Below, piece after piece: positions 14,727 to 22,492 of a stretch of DNA of 26,405 bases. Every line of letters starts with the position of its first letter. Position 1 is the first letter of the stretch. A program made the position numbers and the translations under genes. The stretch spans positions 1 to 26,405 of the forward strand of contig CAZVIJ010000023.1 in the NCBI GenBank assembly GCA_964626735.1, read 5' to 3'. The notes beneath the pieces are model-generated. The model saw only the letters and a list, made by a program, of their open reading frames with translations, was not told the origin of the DNA and ran no database searches. Source of the stretch: CAZVIJ01 sp964626735 (GTDB taxonomy: Bacteria > Patescibacteriota > Dojkabacteria > JAOAGR01).

Positions 14727-15635
14727 TTAACCTTCGTATCGGTACAGTACGACAGTTTTCTCTTTATCCTGCTCGCTCTGCCCTTCCAATATTGCATGTA
14801 TCTTTTCCCATACCTTGATTTGGAAGGGTCCCGTGTCATCAAAGTTTTCGACAAGCCACTTCACGAAATCGTCATCCTTGAGAGCTGGGATCATTCCGTC
14901 GGAGAATAGCAGAACATAATCGCCCGGCTGTAGCTCAACAGTGTGAGATTGAAAAAAGTATTCCGCTTCAATCTCGCCCGTAAAGCAACCCCAACCCATT
15001 AGCTCATTATTCTCATCGAATGCGTTCTTGTTGTTCCGTAAGTAGGTGCACCAACACGGCTCCCAATACGATTCCTCCCACAACCTGCCTTTCAGTTCGT
15101 CAGGAACATACTCCGGGAACTTTCCGTCATGATGCAACAGCTCCATATATTTTTGGGATCTGACGATATGGAAATCCAAAGGTGCAACGTTATCGAGCGT
15201 ACCTCCACGAAGAACGTTGACGTAGCAGTCTTCGAGACCGCCGTAAAACAAACGTCCGTTATATACGAATGCACCCATTCCGACTGTTTCGGCGACATCG
15301 TAATTGAGGGGGTCGCCGTACTGTTTACCGAGCGAAATGTTCAATGTTCGGATTTCAGCATTAACGTGCTTCAAGATATCGTGAACTGTCGATTCGGTAA
15401 CGTCATTGTTTTCGATCGCGCTCCGTGCGTAATTCACGAACGAGTCGGTAAACGTCTTAGCGGCATCATAGCCGTGATCGTCATGGGGATACCGCTTCGT
15501 CTCGAGCACCAGTCGACGGATAGGGGAGTCGGCTACCGCGAAAATAGGCAAATTCTCAGCGACCGTATGGGCATCTCCGGTTCTCGTGAACGAGTACTTC
15601 CCGGAAGCATTTTCGTGATAAATAAATACTTTCAT
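14727..15635 (-). CDS. PP2C-like phosphatase domain protein, atypical
   Basis: A 302-residue protein with the PP2C (metal-dependent Ser/Thr phosphatase) layout. FAVADSP (Asp36) corresponds to the first 'D-G' metal site, GMGAFVYNGRLFYGGLEDCYV (about 119-139) to the 'G.tA......l..an.GDSr.y' strand pair, and DYVLLFSDGMIPAL (about 239-252) to the 'SDG' site. The final motif, normally D-D/N-x-T, reads DKEKTVVL. The usual DG is DS and GDS is LED, so catalytic activity is uncertain. Only a kinase (7937-10726) in the window offers a plausible partner, and the two are not adjacent. I prefer the ATG at 15635, 7 nt after the stop of the tRNA-binding protein gene, to the overlapping ATG at 15662. Confidence 0.72.
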   Translation of the reverse strand: MKVFIYHENASGKYSFTRTGDAHTVAENLPIFAVADSPIRRLVLETKRYPHDDHGYDAAKTFTDSFVNYARSAIENNDVTESTVHDILKHVNAEIRTLNISLGKQYGDPLNYDVAETVGMGAFVYNGRLFYGGLEDCYVNVLRGGTLDNVAPLDFHIVRSQKYMELLHHDGKFPEYVPDELKGRLWEESYWEPCWCTYLRNNKNAFDENNELMGWGCFTGEIEAEYFFQSHTVELQPGDYVLLFSDGMIPALKDDDFVKWLVENFDDTGPFQIKVWEKIHAILEGQSEQDKEKTVVLYRYEG

Positions 15636-15642
15636 AGCGGTG

Positions 15643-16002
15643 TCATCCGGCAATCGCTCCATTCTCCACGGGCTTTTCCGGGACTGCGAGAACCGGCGTT
15701 ATACCACTCGCATACCCGATATCGAATACCATTCCTTCGGAAAGTTCGCCCATCATTTTCCTCGGCTCGAGGTTCACGACGAACAAAGCCTGCTTCCCTT
15801 CGATCTCGGTAACATCATCCCGTTCCTTTTTCATGCCGACAAGTATGGTTCGCTTGAACGAACCGAAATCGACCGTTAGTCGAATAAGCTTATCCGATTC
15901 GGGCATATCTTCCACCTTCTCAATAGTCCCCACGCGAATATCGATCTTTTCGAGATCGTCAAATGTAATCGTCGGTTTTACCGGTACGTCTTTGAATGCC
16001 AT
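15643..16002 (-). CDS. tRNA-binding OB-fold protein (Trbp111/CsaA-like)
   Basis: A 119-residue protein consisting of the tRNA-binding OB-fold domain found as the C-terminus of methionyl-tRNA synthetase, in Trbp111 and in the CsaA chaperone. Visible signature: DLEKIDIRVGTIEKVEDMP, ADKL-type SDKLIRLTVDFG, a TILVGMKK stretch and QALFVVNLEPRKMMGELSEGM. The family binds the outside corner of tRNA as a dimer, and binding is not amino-acid specific. The size matches standalone members. TATAAT (16008-16013) ends 5 nt before the ATG, so the message is predicted leaderless. The PP2C-like gene starts 7 nt after its stop, so the two form an operon. Confidence 0.88.
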   Translation of the reverse strand: MAFKDVPVKPTITFDDLEKIDIRVGTIEKVEDMPESDKLIRLTVDFGSFKRTILVGMKKERDDVTEIEGKQALFVVNLEPRKMMGELSEGMVFDIGYASGITPVLAVPEKPVENGAIAG

Positions 16003-16039
16003 ACCTCATTATAATCCGTATGACGTTCATGATACAGGG

Positions 16040-16465
16040 TCATACTACTCTTCGCGAATGCGTTCCGGTCACGATACTGAGTGAATCCGCTACGGCCTGG
16101 TAGAGCGACGTCCGCTCTCGTTCAAGCATTTCGGTACCGGGGATTGGAGTAGGGGCAGTAATATACTGAAGAATACCAAGCGGCATTCTCTCGTGCAGCA
16201 AAGGCAAGTTAATCCACATCACAATCTCGTCGCGGGTTATTTCGCGTACCGTAGCCTGCATAACCTCGGGCATATCATCCAAGCGGTACATACCGTCTTG
16301 TGGCGCCAGTTCCACTTTTGCGAAGTACCTTCCTTCCGGTTGTAATGCGGCATTTACGGTTGTGACGACTAATGCCATGAAGCTTTCCGGTGAATCACCG
16401 AAAGTATCGCTTGGGACCTCCATTTCGAATGGAGTGTGATGTTTTATGCTCGAACCAAAATCCAT
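16040..16465 (-). CDS. Hypothetical protein, 141 residues
   Basis: I do not recognise this protein. It has no signal peptide or membrane segment. A central alpha/beta stretch (ESFMALVVTTVNAALQP, then YFAKVELAPQDG) and a long C-terminal helix are suggested. The ATG at 16465 is preceded by the perfect consensus TATAAT (16472-16477) at 6 nt, one of the clearest leaderless-type starts in the window, so it is very probably expressed. It diverges from the DUF1801 gene across a 46-bp gap. Confidence 0.6.
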   Translation of the reverse strand: MDFGSSIKHHTPFEMEVPSDTFGDSPESFMALVVTTVNAALQPEGRYFAKVELAPQDGMYRLDDMPEVMQATVREITRDEIVMWINLPLLHERMPLGILQYITAPTPIPGTEMLERERTSLYQAVADSLSIVTGTHSRRVV

Positions 16466-16471
16466 AAGCAG

Positions 16472-16503
16472 ATTATATCAACGGAATACATGTTTTTGAT
16501 ACT
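16472..16503. promoter_or_regulatory. Divergent leaderless-type promoters
   Basis: A minus-strand TATAAT (16472-16477) ends 6 nt before the ATG at 16465; a plus-strand GATACT (16498-16503) ends 8 nt before the ATG at 16512. The whole intergenic gap is 46 bp, so the two promoters must overlap. Confidence 0.55.
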
Positions 16504-16511
16504 ATCGATGT

Positions 16512-16904
16512 ATGAGAAGCCTGAACCGCATACGGGAAGTTGATGAATACATAGCAAGCCTGCCGGAATGGCAACAAAGGGTATGCCGTACTATTCGCGA
16601 GCTAATCCACCGAGCGGATCCGGAAATAGAGGAAGTGATTAAGCGGCGAGTACAGCCTTACTTTGTGCATAAAGGTAACGTCGCTGCGCTGCTTGCAACG
16701 AAGTACCACGTAAATGTATTTATTTACGATCCCATAGCCCCCGATCCCGAAAACGTAATAAACCAAGGGCATAAAAACGCAACAGCCCGGTCTATACAGA
16801 TATTCGAAAACACTACGATTAACGAAAAAGCATTTATGAATCTTATACAAGCAGTAGTAGCGAATAACGAAAATGGAGGCTGGCGAAAATTAAAGCCGAA
16901 ATAA
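16512..16904 (+). CDS. DUF1801 (YdhG-like) domain protein
   Basis: A 130-residue protein of the DUF1801 family, small cytoplasmic alpha/beta proteins distantly related to frataxin-like folds and with no settled function. The pattern is clear: VDEYIASLPEWQQRVCRTIR, then HRADPEIEEVIKRRVQPYFV, then a strand and VINQGHKNATARSIQIFENTTINE, with a late helix LIQAVVANNE. Length is typical. The start is supported by GATACT (16498-16503) 8 nt upstream. It diverges from a hypothetical protein gene and is followed by tRNA-Ser on the opposite strand. Confidence 0.85.
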   Translation: MRSLNRIREVDEYIASLPEWQQRVCRTIRELIHRADPEIEEVIKRRVQPYFVHKGNVAALLATKYHVNVFIYDPIAPDPENVINQGHKNATARSIQIFENTTINEKAFMNLIQAVVANNENGGWRKLKPK

Positions 16905-16930
16905 AGTATTGATGGCTAGTTTTATTCAAA

Positions 16931-17016
<86 letters not shown>

Positions 17017-17026
17017 GGAACAAAGA

Positions 17027-17055
17027 ATTATAAACGGTAAAGCTTCTTTTGAAAA
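17027..17055 (-). promoter_or_regulatory. tRNA-Ser promoter
   Basis: TTTTCA (17050-17055), a 17-nt spacer and TATAAT (17027-17032) end 10 nt before the mature tRNA, predicting a 5' leader of about 3 nt. As a non-coding gene, it independently supports the promoter consensus used for start-codon choices elsewhere. Confidence 0.7.
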
Positions 17056-17057
17056 CA

Positions 17058-17567
17058 CTACTTCTTCAACACCTCAACCTCAGCCAAATCGAGCAGGGTA
17101 GGGTTCAAATCAGCTCTCTCTCCCGAATACATGAGGAATCCGACGCTCAAGAACTCCTTGCCGCTTTCCGTTTCGTCCTCGGGATAGTAGTCGGAAAACT
17201 CGACTTCGCCTTCGATTGACTTTATATCGCCGAACACCAGCTGTTTCACGTACTGGTAATCGTGCTGGTTCTTGAGGACATATTTCTTACCCTTGTAGAC
17301 CAGCTCTTTCGCTTCGCCGACTTCATCGTCGGCTACGCTCTCTAGGCATCCAACCGGCATGGGATCGTAATACACCTCTTTTTCAGTAAGCAACAGGAGC
17401 ACGAATGAGTTGTCGGTAAAGAAGACTTTAATATATTCATCGTCGCCCATATTGAGCGTCCGGTACAGCGCGATGCCCCTGATCGTCTTGATGTCGCCCT
17501 TGATCTTCAAATGGATATCTTCCTTGAATCCCAATAGCTTGTCCGTAAGCGTTTCGAAATCTGCCAT
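17058..17567 (-). CDS. Hypothetical protein, 169 residues
   Basis: I do not recognise this acidic soluble protein. It is beta-rich: strands such as EYIKVFFTDNSFVLLLLTEKEVYY and a later VEFSDYYPED suggest a barrel or beta-sandwich with a repeated 'I.G....I' edge (GDIKTIRGIALYR near 24 and GDIKSIEGEVEFS near 112). That internal similarity hints at a duplicated domain. No membrane segment or signal peptide. TAGAAT (17573-17578, with extended TG) ends 5 nt before the ATG, predicting a leaderless message. It is followed downstream by tRNA-Ser and diverges from the next hypothetical gene. Confidence 0.62.
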   Translation of the reverse strand: MADFETLTDKLLGFKEDIHLKIKGDIKTIRGIALYRTLNMGDDEYIKVFFTDNSFVLLLLTEKEVYYDPMPVGCLESVADDEVGEAKELVYKGKKYVLKNQHDYQYVKQLVFGDIKSIEGEVEFSDYYPEDETESGKEFLSVGFLMYSGERADLNPTLLDLAEVEVLKK

Positions 17568-17650
17568 ATCCTATTCTAGCATTTACAGTTAGTCATGGTT
17601 ACCTATACATAAGATATAGTCAGAAAGAATGAACTTTGTAATAATTCGGC

Positions 17651-18262
17651 ATGTCAAACCTCGTATCTGTCGAAGCAAGAATCGGCGCTTCGCTCGCCGA
17701 CAAGAAGGGAAATACTTTCGTACAATTCAAAGGAGTGCCAAAATCCGCAATATACCAACCGGGTACCGGCGCACTTGTCCTTCCGGGATTGCCGCTCGTT
17801 TCCGCAGACCTGAACCAAGTCATGAACCTCGATATGGGATGGTACCAAAGGGTGAAGGCTCTACAAGAGCGAGCGTCGATGGAACAGGTAAGCGTCGTCG
17901 CCTTGCTTGGCTACGATGCTGCCATACTTCCGCATCTTTCCAGAAATCAGCGTGAGCAGGCAGCAACGCTTGCGAAAATACTCGAAACGATGCTGTTCGA
18001 AAACGGCACGCCGATTGAACGCGTATTGATTGCCACGAATTCGATGCCGAACCTGAACGTCTTGTGGAACCCAGGCGACCATCGCCAAGTAGTGAACTTC
18101 CTCGAAGATGGGGAAGAGCTGGTCCGCTTCAGGTACGCTCCAAGTAACGGCGTATTGGCAGTCAGCCAGTTTGCGATAGCTACCAACCGATCTGCATTCC
18201 ATTTGAGCGAGGGAACCGACTTGTACTGGAAGCAAGATACCGATCTGACCCAGACGCTCTAA
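17651..18262 (+). CDS. Hypothetical protein, 203 residues
   Basis: I do not recognise this protein. It is soluble, with an N-terminal beta-rich half, a central helical stretch (RNQREQAATLAKILETMLFE near 104) and a C-terminal beta-rich region. No signal peptide, membrane segment or catalytic motif stands out. The ATG at 17651 follows a TAATAA/AATAAT box (17639-17645) by 5-6 nt, consistent with a leaderless message. It converges with the IF-2 gene 68 nt away. Confidence 0.62.
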   Translation: MSNLVSVEARIGASLADKKGNTFVQFKGVPKSAIYQPGTGALVLPGLPLVSADLNQVMNLDMGWYQRVKALQERASMEQVSVVALLGYDAAILPHLSRNQREQAATLAKILETMLFENGTPIERVLIATNSMPNLNVLWNPGDHRQVVNFLEDGEELVRFRYAPSNGVLAVSQFAIATNRSAFHLSEGTDLYWKQDTDLTQTL

Positions 18263-18282
18263 ACACGATGCGGCTTCTCGTC

Positions 18283-18335
18283 TCCGATCTGGCGCAGATT
18301 AACAGCGATAACTCAGCTGAATGCGCCGGATTAGA
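18283..18335. terminator. Possible bidirectional hairpin between convergent genes
   Basis: ATCTGGCGCA (18287-18296) pairs with TGCGCCGGAT (18322-18331) with one G-U, and pairing may extend a few bases further. The loop of 25 nt contains a smaller stem. It spans the IF-2 stop codon and has no T run, so terminator function is only possible. Confidence 0.3.
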
Positions 18336-19881
18336 TTCGCTTGGTTCGGAAGCAAACGATAGTATCGCCTGTTAATACTTCCTGGTTCGGTTCGAGGAAA
18401 ATTCCGCATTCGGTACCCATGGTCGCTTCCTTGACCTCATCCTTGTTGTGTCGCAATGAAGTGATCTTTCCATCGAAAACCCGTTCGCCGCGTCGTAGCA
18501 CATATGCGGCATACCCCTTGACGATCTTGTTTTTCGTAATCCTGCAGCCTGCTACGAACTTGCCGTTCGAGAGCTGGAACACTTGGATAACAGAAGCTTC
18601 GCCGATAATCTCCTCTTCCTCGGTCGGTTCGACCAATCCGATGAGTGCTCCTTCGATCTCTTCGACAAGCTCGTAAATGATTTTGTAGTCTCGGACGAGC
18701 ACGCCGGAATCTTTAGCGGTCTTGTCCGCCTTTGGATCTACCGCAGTATTGAATGCAAGGACGATACCGCCGCGCGTCGAAGCGAGGGTGATATCGTTAA
18801 GGTTAACGACTCCCGTTCGCGCCTCGAGCGTATTGATGTTCGTTCCCGGAATGTCGATTTTGCTGAGGGAATGCTGGATAGCTTCAAGCGAGCCTTTGGT
18901 GTCCGCGACGATGATGACGTTGAGCTGCTTCGTCTCGGCTGTTTCCTCTTGAGCAAGCAAAATGTTTGCAAGGACGTTCTTGTTGAACTCTTCCTGCTTT
19001 TCTTCCTTTACTTCATTGACCGACTCCTTAGATGCCTCTCGCGCATCAGATTCATTTTCAAAAGTCCGCACGATCTCACCGACCTCAAGCACTTTCGGTA
19101 TACCGACGAGCTTCACCGGAAGCGATTCGTAGGCGTAATCGACCGTCTTGTTCTGGTCATTGATGATCGCGCGAATCTTACCGTAGATTTTGCCGCCGAC
19201 GCCAAATTCGCCTCGATTGACGATGCCGCCTTTCATGATGACGTTCGCCACGGGTCCGATTGCCTTATCGAGATACGACTCGAGCACGATCGACTCGGAG
19301 GTATGCTTGACGTTTGCCATATCGGAAAATTTATCGAGGCCGTTAAGCTCTGAAACGAGGTTAATGAGGTCGAGCAGCTTATCCACGTTTGTACCGAGCT
19401 TAGCCGAGACTTCAACGTAGGGGATATCGCCACCGTATCCTTCAACCAAGACGCCTTCGGTAGCGAGTTGCCGTTTCACACGCTCGATATCTGCGCCGGG
19501 CATATCGATTTTGTTGATTGCAATGATGAGTTGCGTGTTAATCTTTTTCCAAAGGGAGATGACTTCCTTGGTTTGCGGCATAACCGCATCGTCTGCGGCA
19601 ACGACGAGGACAATGATATCCGTTATCTTAGCGCCTCGTTCGCGCATGGCGAAAAATGCCTCGTGGCCGGGGGTATCGATAAAGGTAATAGGACGATCGT
19701 CGAAGGTTATTTGGTACGAACTGACATGCTGCGTAATGCCGCCGAATTCGCGTGCAGCCACATTCGAATGTCGAATGTAATCGAGAAGCGTGGTCTTCCC
19801 GTGATCGACATGCCCCATGATCGTAACGACCGGCGCTCTAAATTTAGGTAACTCAATTTTCTGACTTTTGTTTTTCCCCAT
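18331..19881 (-). CDS. infB: Translation initiation factor IF-2, short form
   Basis: The 516-residue GTPase that positions initiator tRNA on the ribosome. All G motifs are present: GHVDHGKT (23-30), the GGITQHV switch I Thr, DTPGHE, NKID and SAKLG. Domains II-IV follow, including the C-terminal fMet-tRNA-binding domain ending in TGDTIVCF. The long N-terminal region found in E. coli or Bacillus IF-2 is missing; only about 15 residues precede the G domain, as in many reduced genomes. A TAGAAC box (19897-19902) lies 15 nt before the ATG; a small inverted repeat (19905-19917) sits just upstream of it. It follows the basic-tailed hypothetical gene by 83 nt and converges with the gene at 17651. Confidence 0.97.
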   Translation of the reverse strand: MGKNKSQKIELPKFRAPVVTIMGHVDHGKTTLLDYIRHSNVAAREFGGITQHVSSYQITFDDRPITFIDTPGHEAFFAMRERGAKITDIIVLVVAADDAVMPQTKEVISLWKKINTQLIIAINKIDMPGADIERVKRQLATEGVLVEGYGGDIPYVEVSAKLGTNVDKLLDLINLVSELNGLDKFSDMANVKHTSESIVLESYLDKAIGPVANVIMKGGIVNRGEFGVGGKIYGKIRAIINDQNKTVDYAYESLPVKLVGIPKVLEVGEIVRTFENESDAREASKESVNEVKEEKQEEFNKNVLANILLAQEETAETKQLNVIIVADTKGSLEAIQHSLSKIDIPGTNINTLEARTGVVNLNDITLASTRGGIVLAFNTAVDPKADKTAKDSGVLVRDYKIIYELVEEIEGALIGLVEPTEEEEIIGEASVIQVFQLSNGKFVAGCRITKNKIVKGYAAYVLRRGERVFDGKITSLRHNKDEVKEATMGTECGIFLEPNQEVLTGDTIVCFRTKRI

Positions 19882-19904
19882 GAAATACGTTTAAAGGTTC
19901 TAGC

Positions 19905-19917
19905 GTGATTTTATCAC
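19905..19917. promoter_or_regulatory. Small inverted repeat upstream of infB
   Basis: GTGAT-TTT-ATCAC is a perfect 5-bp inverted repeat just upstream of the TAGAAC box of infB. It is short; an operator role is speculative. Confidence 0.3.
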
Positions 19918-19964
19918 AATCAAGCCTTAATCTAAACGTCCATGCGCGACCGGTTACACAATGG

Positions 19965-20396
19965 TCATTTCTTATGCTTTTTGCGATGCTTGCCTTTTCC
20001 CGACTTGTCCTTGCGTTTACCCGTCTTTTTTCCAAGACGAGCAAACTCGCGATCGAAATCGACCGAGCCGAAATTGGAGAACAGTCCCCCTAGCACGGCG
20101 GCGCTTACTTCGCGAGCACCGGAAGCACGAATCCCGTCATATGGCATCAGCTCCCATGTGACGGAATTGCGCTCACCAAGCGTAGCGATTACGACAAACT
20201 CTCTATCCGGCAGCACCTTCCCGTTCGATTCTGCATACCCGAACTCGAACGGCTCCCCGTCTTTCATCCGTTCGATAAGATATGAATATCCATATGAACC
20301 TTTTGGGAATCTATGGAAACTGCTGCGGGTTACGCGAAACGAATAGGCTTCTCCCGGTCCCGAGGTAGTGATGGTAACGCATGAATTCTTTATCAT
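19965..20396 (-). CDS. Hypothetical protein with Lys-rich tail; probably 5'-frameshifted
   Basis: I do not recognise the family. From the ATG at 20396 it is 143 residues: a beta-rich domain (MIKNSCVTITTSGPGEAY, later SYLIERMKDGEPFEFGYA and REFVVIATLG) followed by a strongly basic low-complexity tail of Lys/Arg/Gly/His. The same frame stays open upstream to a TTG at 20486, but no promoter or ribosome site supports either start. A good leaderless promoter (TATACT, 20551-20556) instead drives an ATG at 20544 in the -1 relative frame, whose ORF ends at 20431. The two ORFs read like one protein split by a single-base shift around the GGCGGC near 20436-20441. I give the conservative ATG start and list the 5' ORF separately. 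Confidence 0.6.
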   Translation of the reverse strand: MIKNSCVTITTSGPGEAYSFRVTRSSFHRFPKGSYGYSYLIERMKDGEPFEFGYAESNGKVLPDREFVVIATLGERNSVTWELMPYDGIRASGAREVSAAVLGGLFSNFGSVDFDREFARLGKKTGKRKDKSGKGKHRKKHKK

Positions 20397-20430
20397 ATCG
20401 GGACGTTCATGGTGCGCTTTTTTTCTGCTC

Positions 20431-20544
20431 TCACGTGCCGCCGGCTCTGCATACATCGATGGCGAGCATCGGTACCGTTCTTTCAAGCTCGGTGAAAAGG
20501 GGAGCTACGTATGGAAACGGGGTATCGATCCGATATTGCTTCAT
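20431..20544 (-). CDS. 37-codon leaderless ORF, likely 5' part of the following gene
   Basis: A short ORF starting MKQYRIDTPFPYVAPLFTEL and ending CRAGGT before a TGA. TATACT (20551-20556) ends 6 nt before its ATG, exactly the arrangement of the authentic gene starts in this window. Its residues look like normal protein. Removing one G from the GGCGGC run just before the stop would join it to the frame of the downstream gene, which continues with ARESRKKAHHERPD. So it is either the 5' end of a frameshifted gene, the zero frame of a +1 programmed frameshift, or a true leader peptide. Confidence 0.5.
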   Translation of the reverse strand: MKQYRIDTPFPYVAPLFTELERTVPMLAIDVCRAGGT

Positions 20545-20560
20545 GACCGAAGTATACCAC

Positions 20561-21817
20561 CTACCGGGTCGATGCAATCTTGTTTCGATACCAATCAAAC
20601 GATGGTTTTTTGGTCCGTTTCAGAGACGTACGATCCACTGCCACGATCCCGAAATGCTGCGAACTGCCTTCAGCCCACTCGAAGCAATCCATCAGAGTAA
20701 AGTACATGAAACTGCGCACATCATGCCCATCTTTTCGCGCATTCTCCAAAACCTCAATATGCTTGTCCAAGAATTTGACCCGCTGCTCGTCATCCGTCGT
20801 CGAAATACCGATTTCGGTAATGAGGAAAGGCTTGCCTAACGATTTGAAATCTTCGAAACTTTTCTTGAGGTCATCGGGATACACTTCACCAACAATGTAA
20901 TCGGTCCTCCAGCCATTCGGAGAAAATACAAAATCCGCGTTGAGACCCTGGAATAAGCTGAACAGTATCTTGATATAGATTCTCCCGTAGTACTGTATGC
21001 CTACAAAATCTACTTCGCGATACGGCTTTCTCGTCACCCTCCCTCCAAAACCGAGCGGAAAAACATACTTATTCTGTACCAAACAGTGCGTTACCGCCAA
21101 CGTATGGACCCACATAAAAAACTTCGAGATCCTGCGTTTTACGAAACCTTTGTCGTGGGGCACCAGGTTCCGGTAATGCTCTGCGGTAGAGAGTTTATAG
21201 CCGAACGAACGCTTGGCGATATATTCCGCAACCATAAAATGCGCGCGGATCATATTCCTCGTTACCTTTAGCGCCATACCCAGATTGCGCATACGAGGTT
21301 CCCATCGTCCGAAGATGTATCCCATGAAGGCGTAGACGAAAATTTCGTTGATGGGAACAATGACATCAATAAGCCCATTGAACTCTTCCAGCATATCTTT
21401 GGAGAAGCGCTCGAAATGCGCAAGATTTTCCTTTTTTTCAAATCCTCCTAAATTCCTGTACCAACGGGGGGAAGAGAAGTGGTGAAGGCAAACGATAGTC
21501 GTTACGTTCCGGCGTTTTAGTTCACCGAACATGGTTTTGTACTGCTCGATAGCAGAACGGTCGTAACTGCCTTGTTTCGGTTCGATACGGCTCCATTCGA
21601 GGGTATACTTGTATGAAGTAACACCCAACGCTTCTATCAACGAGTAATCTTCTTCCCAACGGTTCCAGTGGTCGCAGGCTTCGCCGCACCAGTGGTCGGC
21701 TTCGTCGGGAAATATTTCTCGCTCGAAATCATGCCAATCCGAATCGGTATTGCCGCCCTCGATATGATACGAACTCGCTGAAATGCCCCACGAAAAACCG
21801 CCTTTGAAAGATGCCAT
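20561..21817 (-). CDS. Glycoside hydrolase family 1 (beta-glycosidase)
   Basis: A 418-residue GH1 enzyme, close to the usual 440-480. GH1 enzymes are retaining beta-glucosidases/galactosidases with a TIM barrel. Signatures: FSWGISASSYHIEGG (8-22), DHWNRWEEDYSLIEALGV (49-66), YTLEWSRIEP, LHHFSSPRW, the acid/base region PINEIF (Glu158, normally TFNEP), FVGIQYYGR, and the nucleophile region ITEIGI (Glu335, normally ITENG). The C-terminal FEWAEGSSQHFGIVAVDRT is typical. Both catalytic Glu are present, though both motifs deviate. There is no signal peptide, so it should act on small imported glycosides in the cytoplasm. TATAGT (21824-21829) ends 6 nt before the ATG. Confidence 0.93.
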   Translation of the reverse strand: MASFKGGFSWGISASSYHIEGGNTDSDWHDFEREIFPDEADHWCGEACDHWNRWEEDYSLIEALGVTSYKYTLEWSRIEPKQGSYDRSAIEQYKTMFGELKRRNVTTIVCLHHFSSPRWYRNLGGFEKKENLAHFERFSKDMLEEFNGLIDVIVPINEIFVYAFMGYIFGRWEPRMRNLGMALKVTRNMIRAHFMVAEYIAKRSFGYKLSTAEHYRNLVPHDKGFVKRRISKFFMWVHTLAVTHCLVQNKYVFPLGFGGRVTRKPYREVDFVGIQYYGRIYIKILFSLFQGLNADFVFSPNGWRTDYIVGEVYPDDLKKSFEDFKSLGKPFLITEIGISTTDDEQRVKFLDKHIEVLENARKDGHDVRSFMYFTLMDCFEWAEGSSQHFGIVAVDRTSLKRTKKPSFDWYRNKIASTR

Positions 21818-21823
21818 CCGTAC

Positions 21824-21872
21824 ACTATAGCGAATTCGAGAGTTTTACATAATACAGGTAAAGGCTTACCAT
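21824..21872. promoter_or_regulatory. Divergent promoters for GH1 and RDD genes
   Basis: A minus-strand TATAGT (21824-21829) lies 6 nt before the GH1 ATG. On the plus strand TTTACA (21844-21849), a 17-nt spacer and TACCAT (21867-21872) lie 5 nt before the ATG at 21878. Both messages are predicted to be leaderless. Confidence 0.5.
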
Positions 21873-21877
21873 ATGGT

Positions 21878-22492
21878 ATGGAACCAACGGTAGCTCAACC
21901 AATGCAGCAACCAATCAATCTGGCCGCGCCGGAGAAACGAATCTTGGCGTGGATTATCGACATTATCGTGTATATGATTATCACGATTCCAACCTCCATC
22001 ATACTTAATCTTCTTCTAGGGGTCGGCGTCTCTTCGCTTTCGCTTGTTACCGATACATCGAGCAGGATGCCGAATAACCCGTTCAACACTTCTGCCCTCA
22101 CGAATGGGCTCACCAGCGGAACGGCGGTATTCGCCGGAATGATTGTCGCGCTCATCGTAGCAGCCATGGGTTTCGCGTACTATATCTATATCCCCTCGAA
22201 AATATGGAATGGTCAAACGCTCGGAAAGAAAATCGTTGACATACGAATCGTGCGATCTACCGGAAGCGATGCCGACATGAACGACATTCTCAGAAGGTAC
22301 TCGTTGCCGCTGGGGCTCAGCTTTCTCTCGAGCATACCCTGCATGGGTATATTGCTCAAATGCGCTCATTTCATCGTATTTATCATCAATGTCGTAATGC
22401 TTTTCACCGATGAAAAGCGACAGACGCTGTACGACAAGGTAGGCAATACCATGGTCGTCGATGTCGTACCGACGGCAGTCGTTTCGCAATGA
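21878..22492 (+). CDS. RDD family membrane protein
   Basis: A 204-residue integral membrane protein of the RDD family. The first membrane helix carries the characteristic RILAWIIDIIVYMI, where R and D face each other in the membrane. Three to four more helices follow, including the region around WNGQTLGKKIVDIRIV typical of the family, and the end RQTLYDKVGNTMVVD is the family's usual C-terminus. Some RDD proteins mediate Na+/H+ exchange or processing of surface components, but the role here is unknown. The start is supported by TTTACA-17-TACCAT ending 5 nt upstream. Its TGA stop overlaps the next ATG (ATGA), so the methyltransferase is translationally coupled. Confidence 0.9.
   Translation: MEPTVAQPMQQPINLAAPEKRILAWIIDIIVYMIITIPTSIILNLLLGVGVSSLSLVTDTSSRMPNNPFNTSALTNGLTSGTAVFAGMIVALIVAAMGFAYYIYIPSKIWNGQTLGKKIVDIRIVRSTGSDADMNDILRRYSLPLGLSFLSSIPCMGILLKCAHFIVFIINVVMLFTDEKRQTLYDKVGNTMVVDVVPTAVVSQ

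Noticed and set aside
18268..18375. 35-codon plus-strand ORF after the gene at 17651
   Set aside because: Short, overlaps the IF-2 3' end, and has no promoter or ribosome site; the sequence is better explained by the hairpin between convergent genes.
18583..19353. 256-codon plus-strand ORF opposite infB
   Set aside because: Fully antisense to the conserved IF-2 sequence, with skewed residue content rich in Asp, Phe and Arg.
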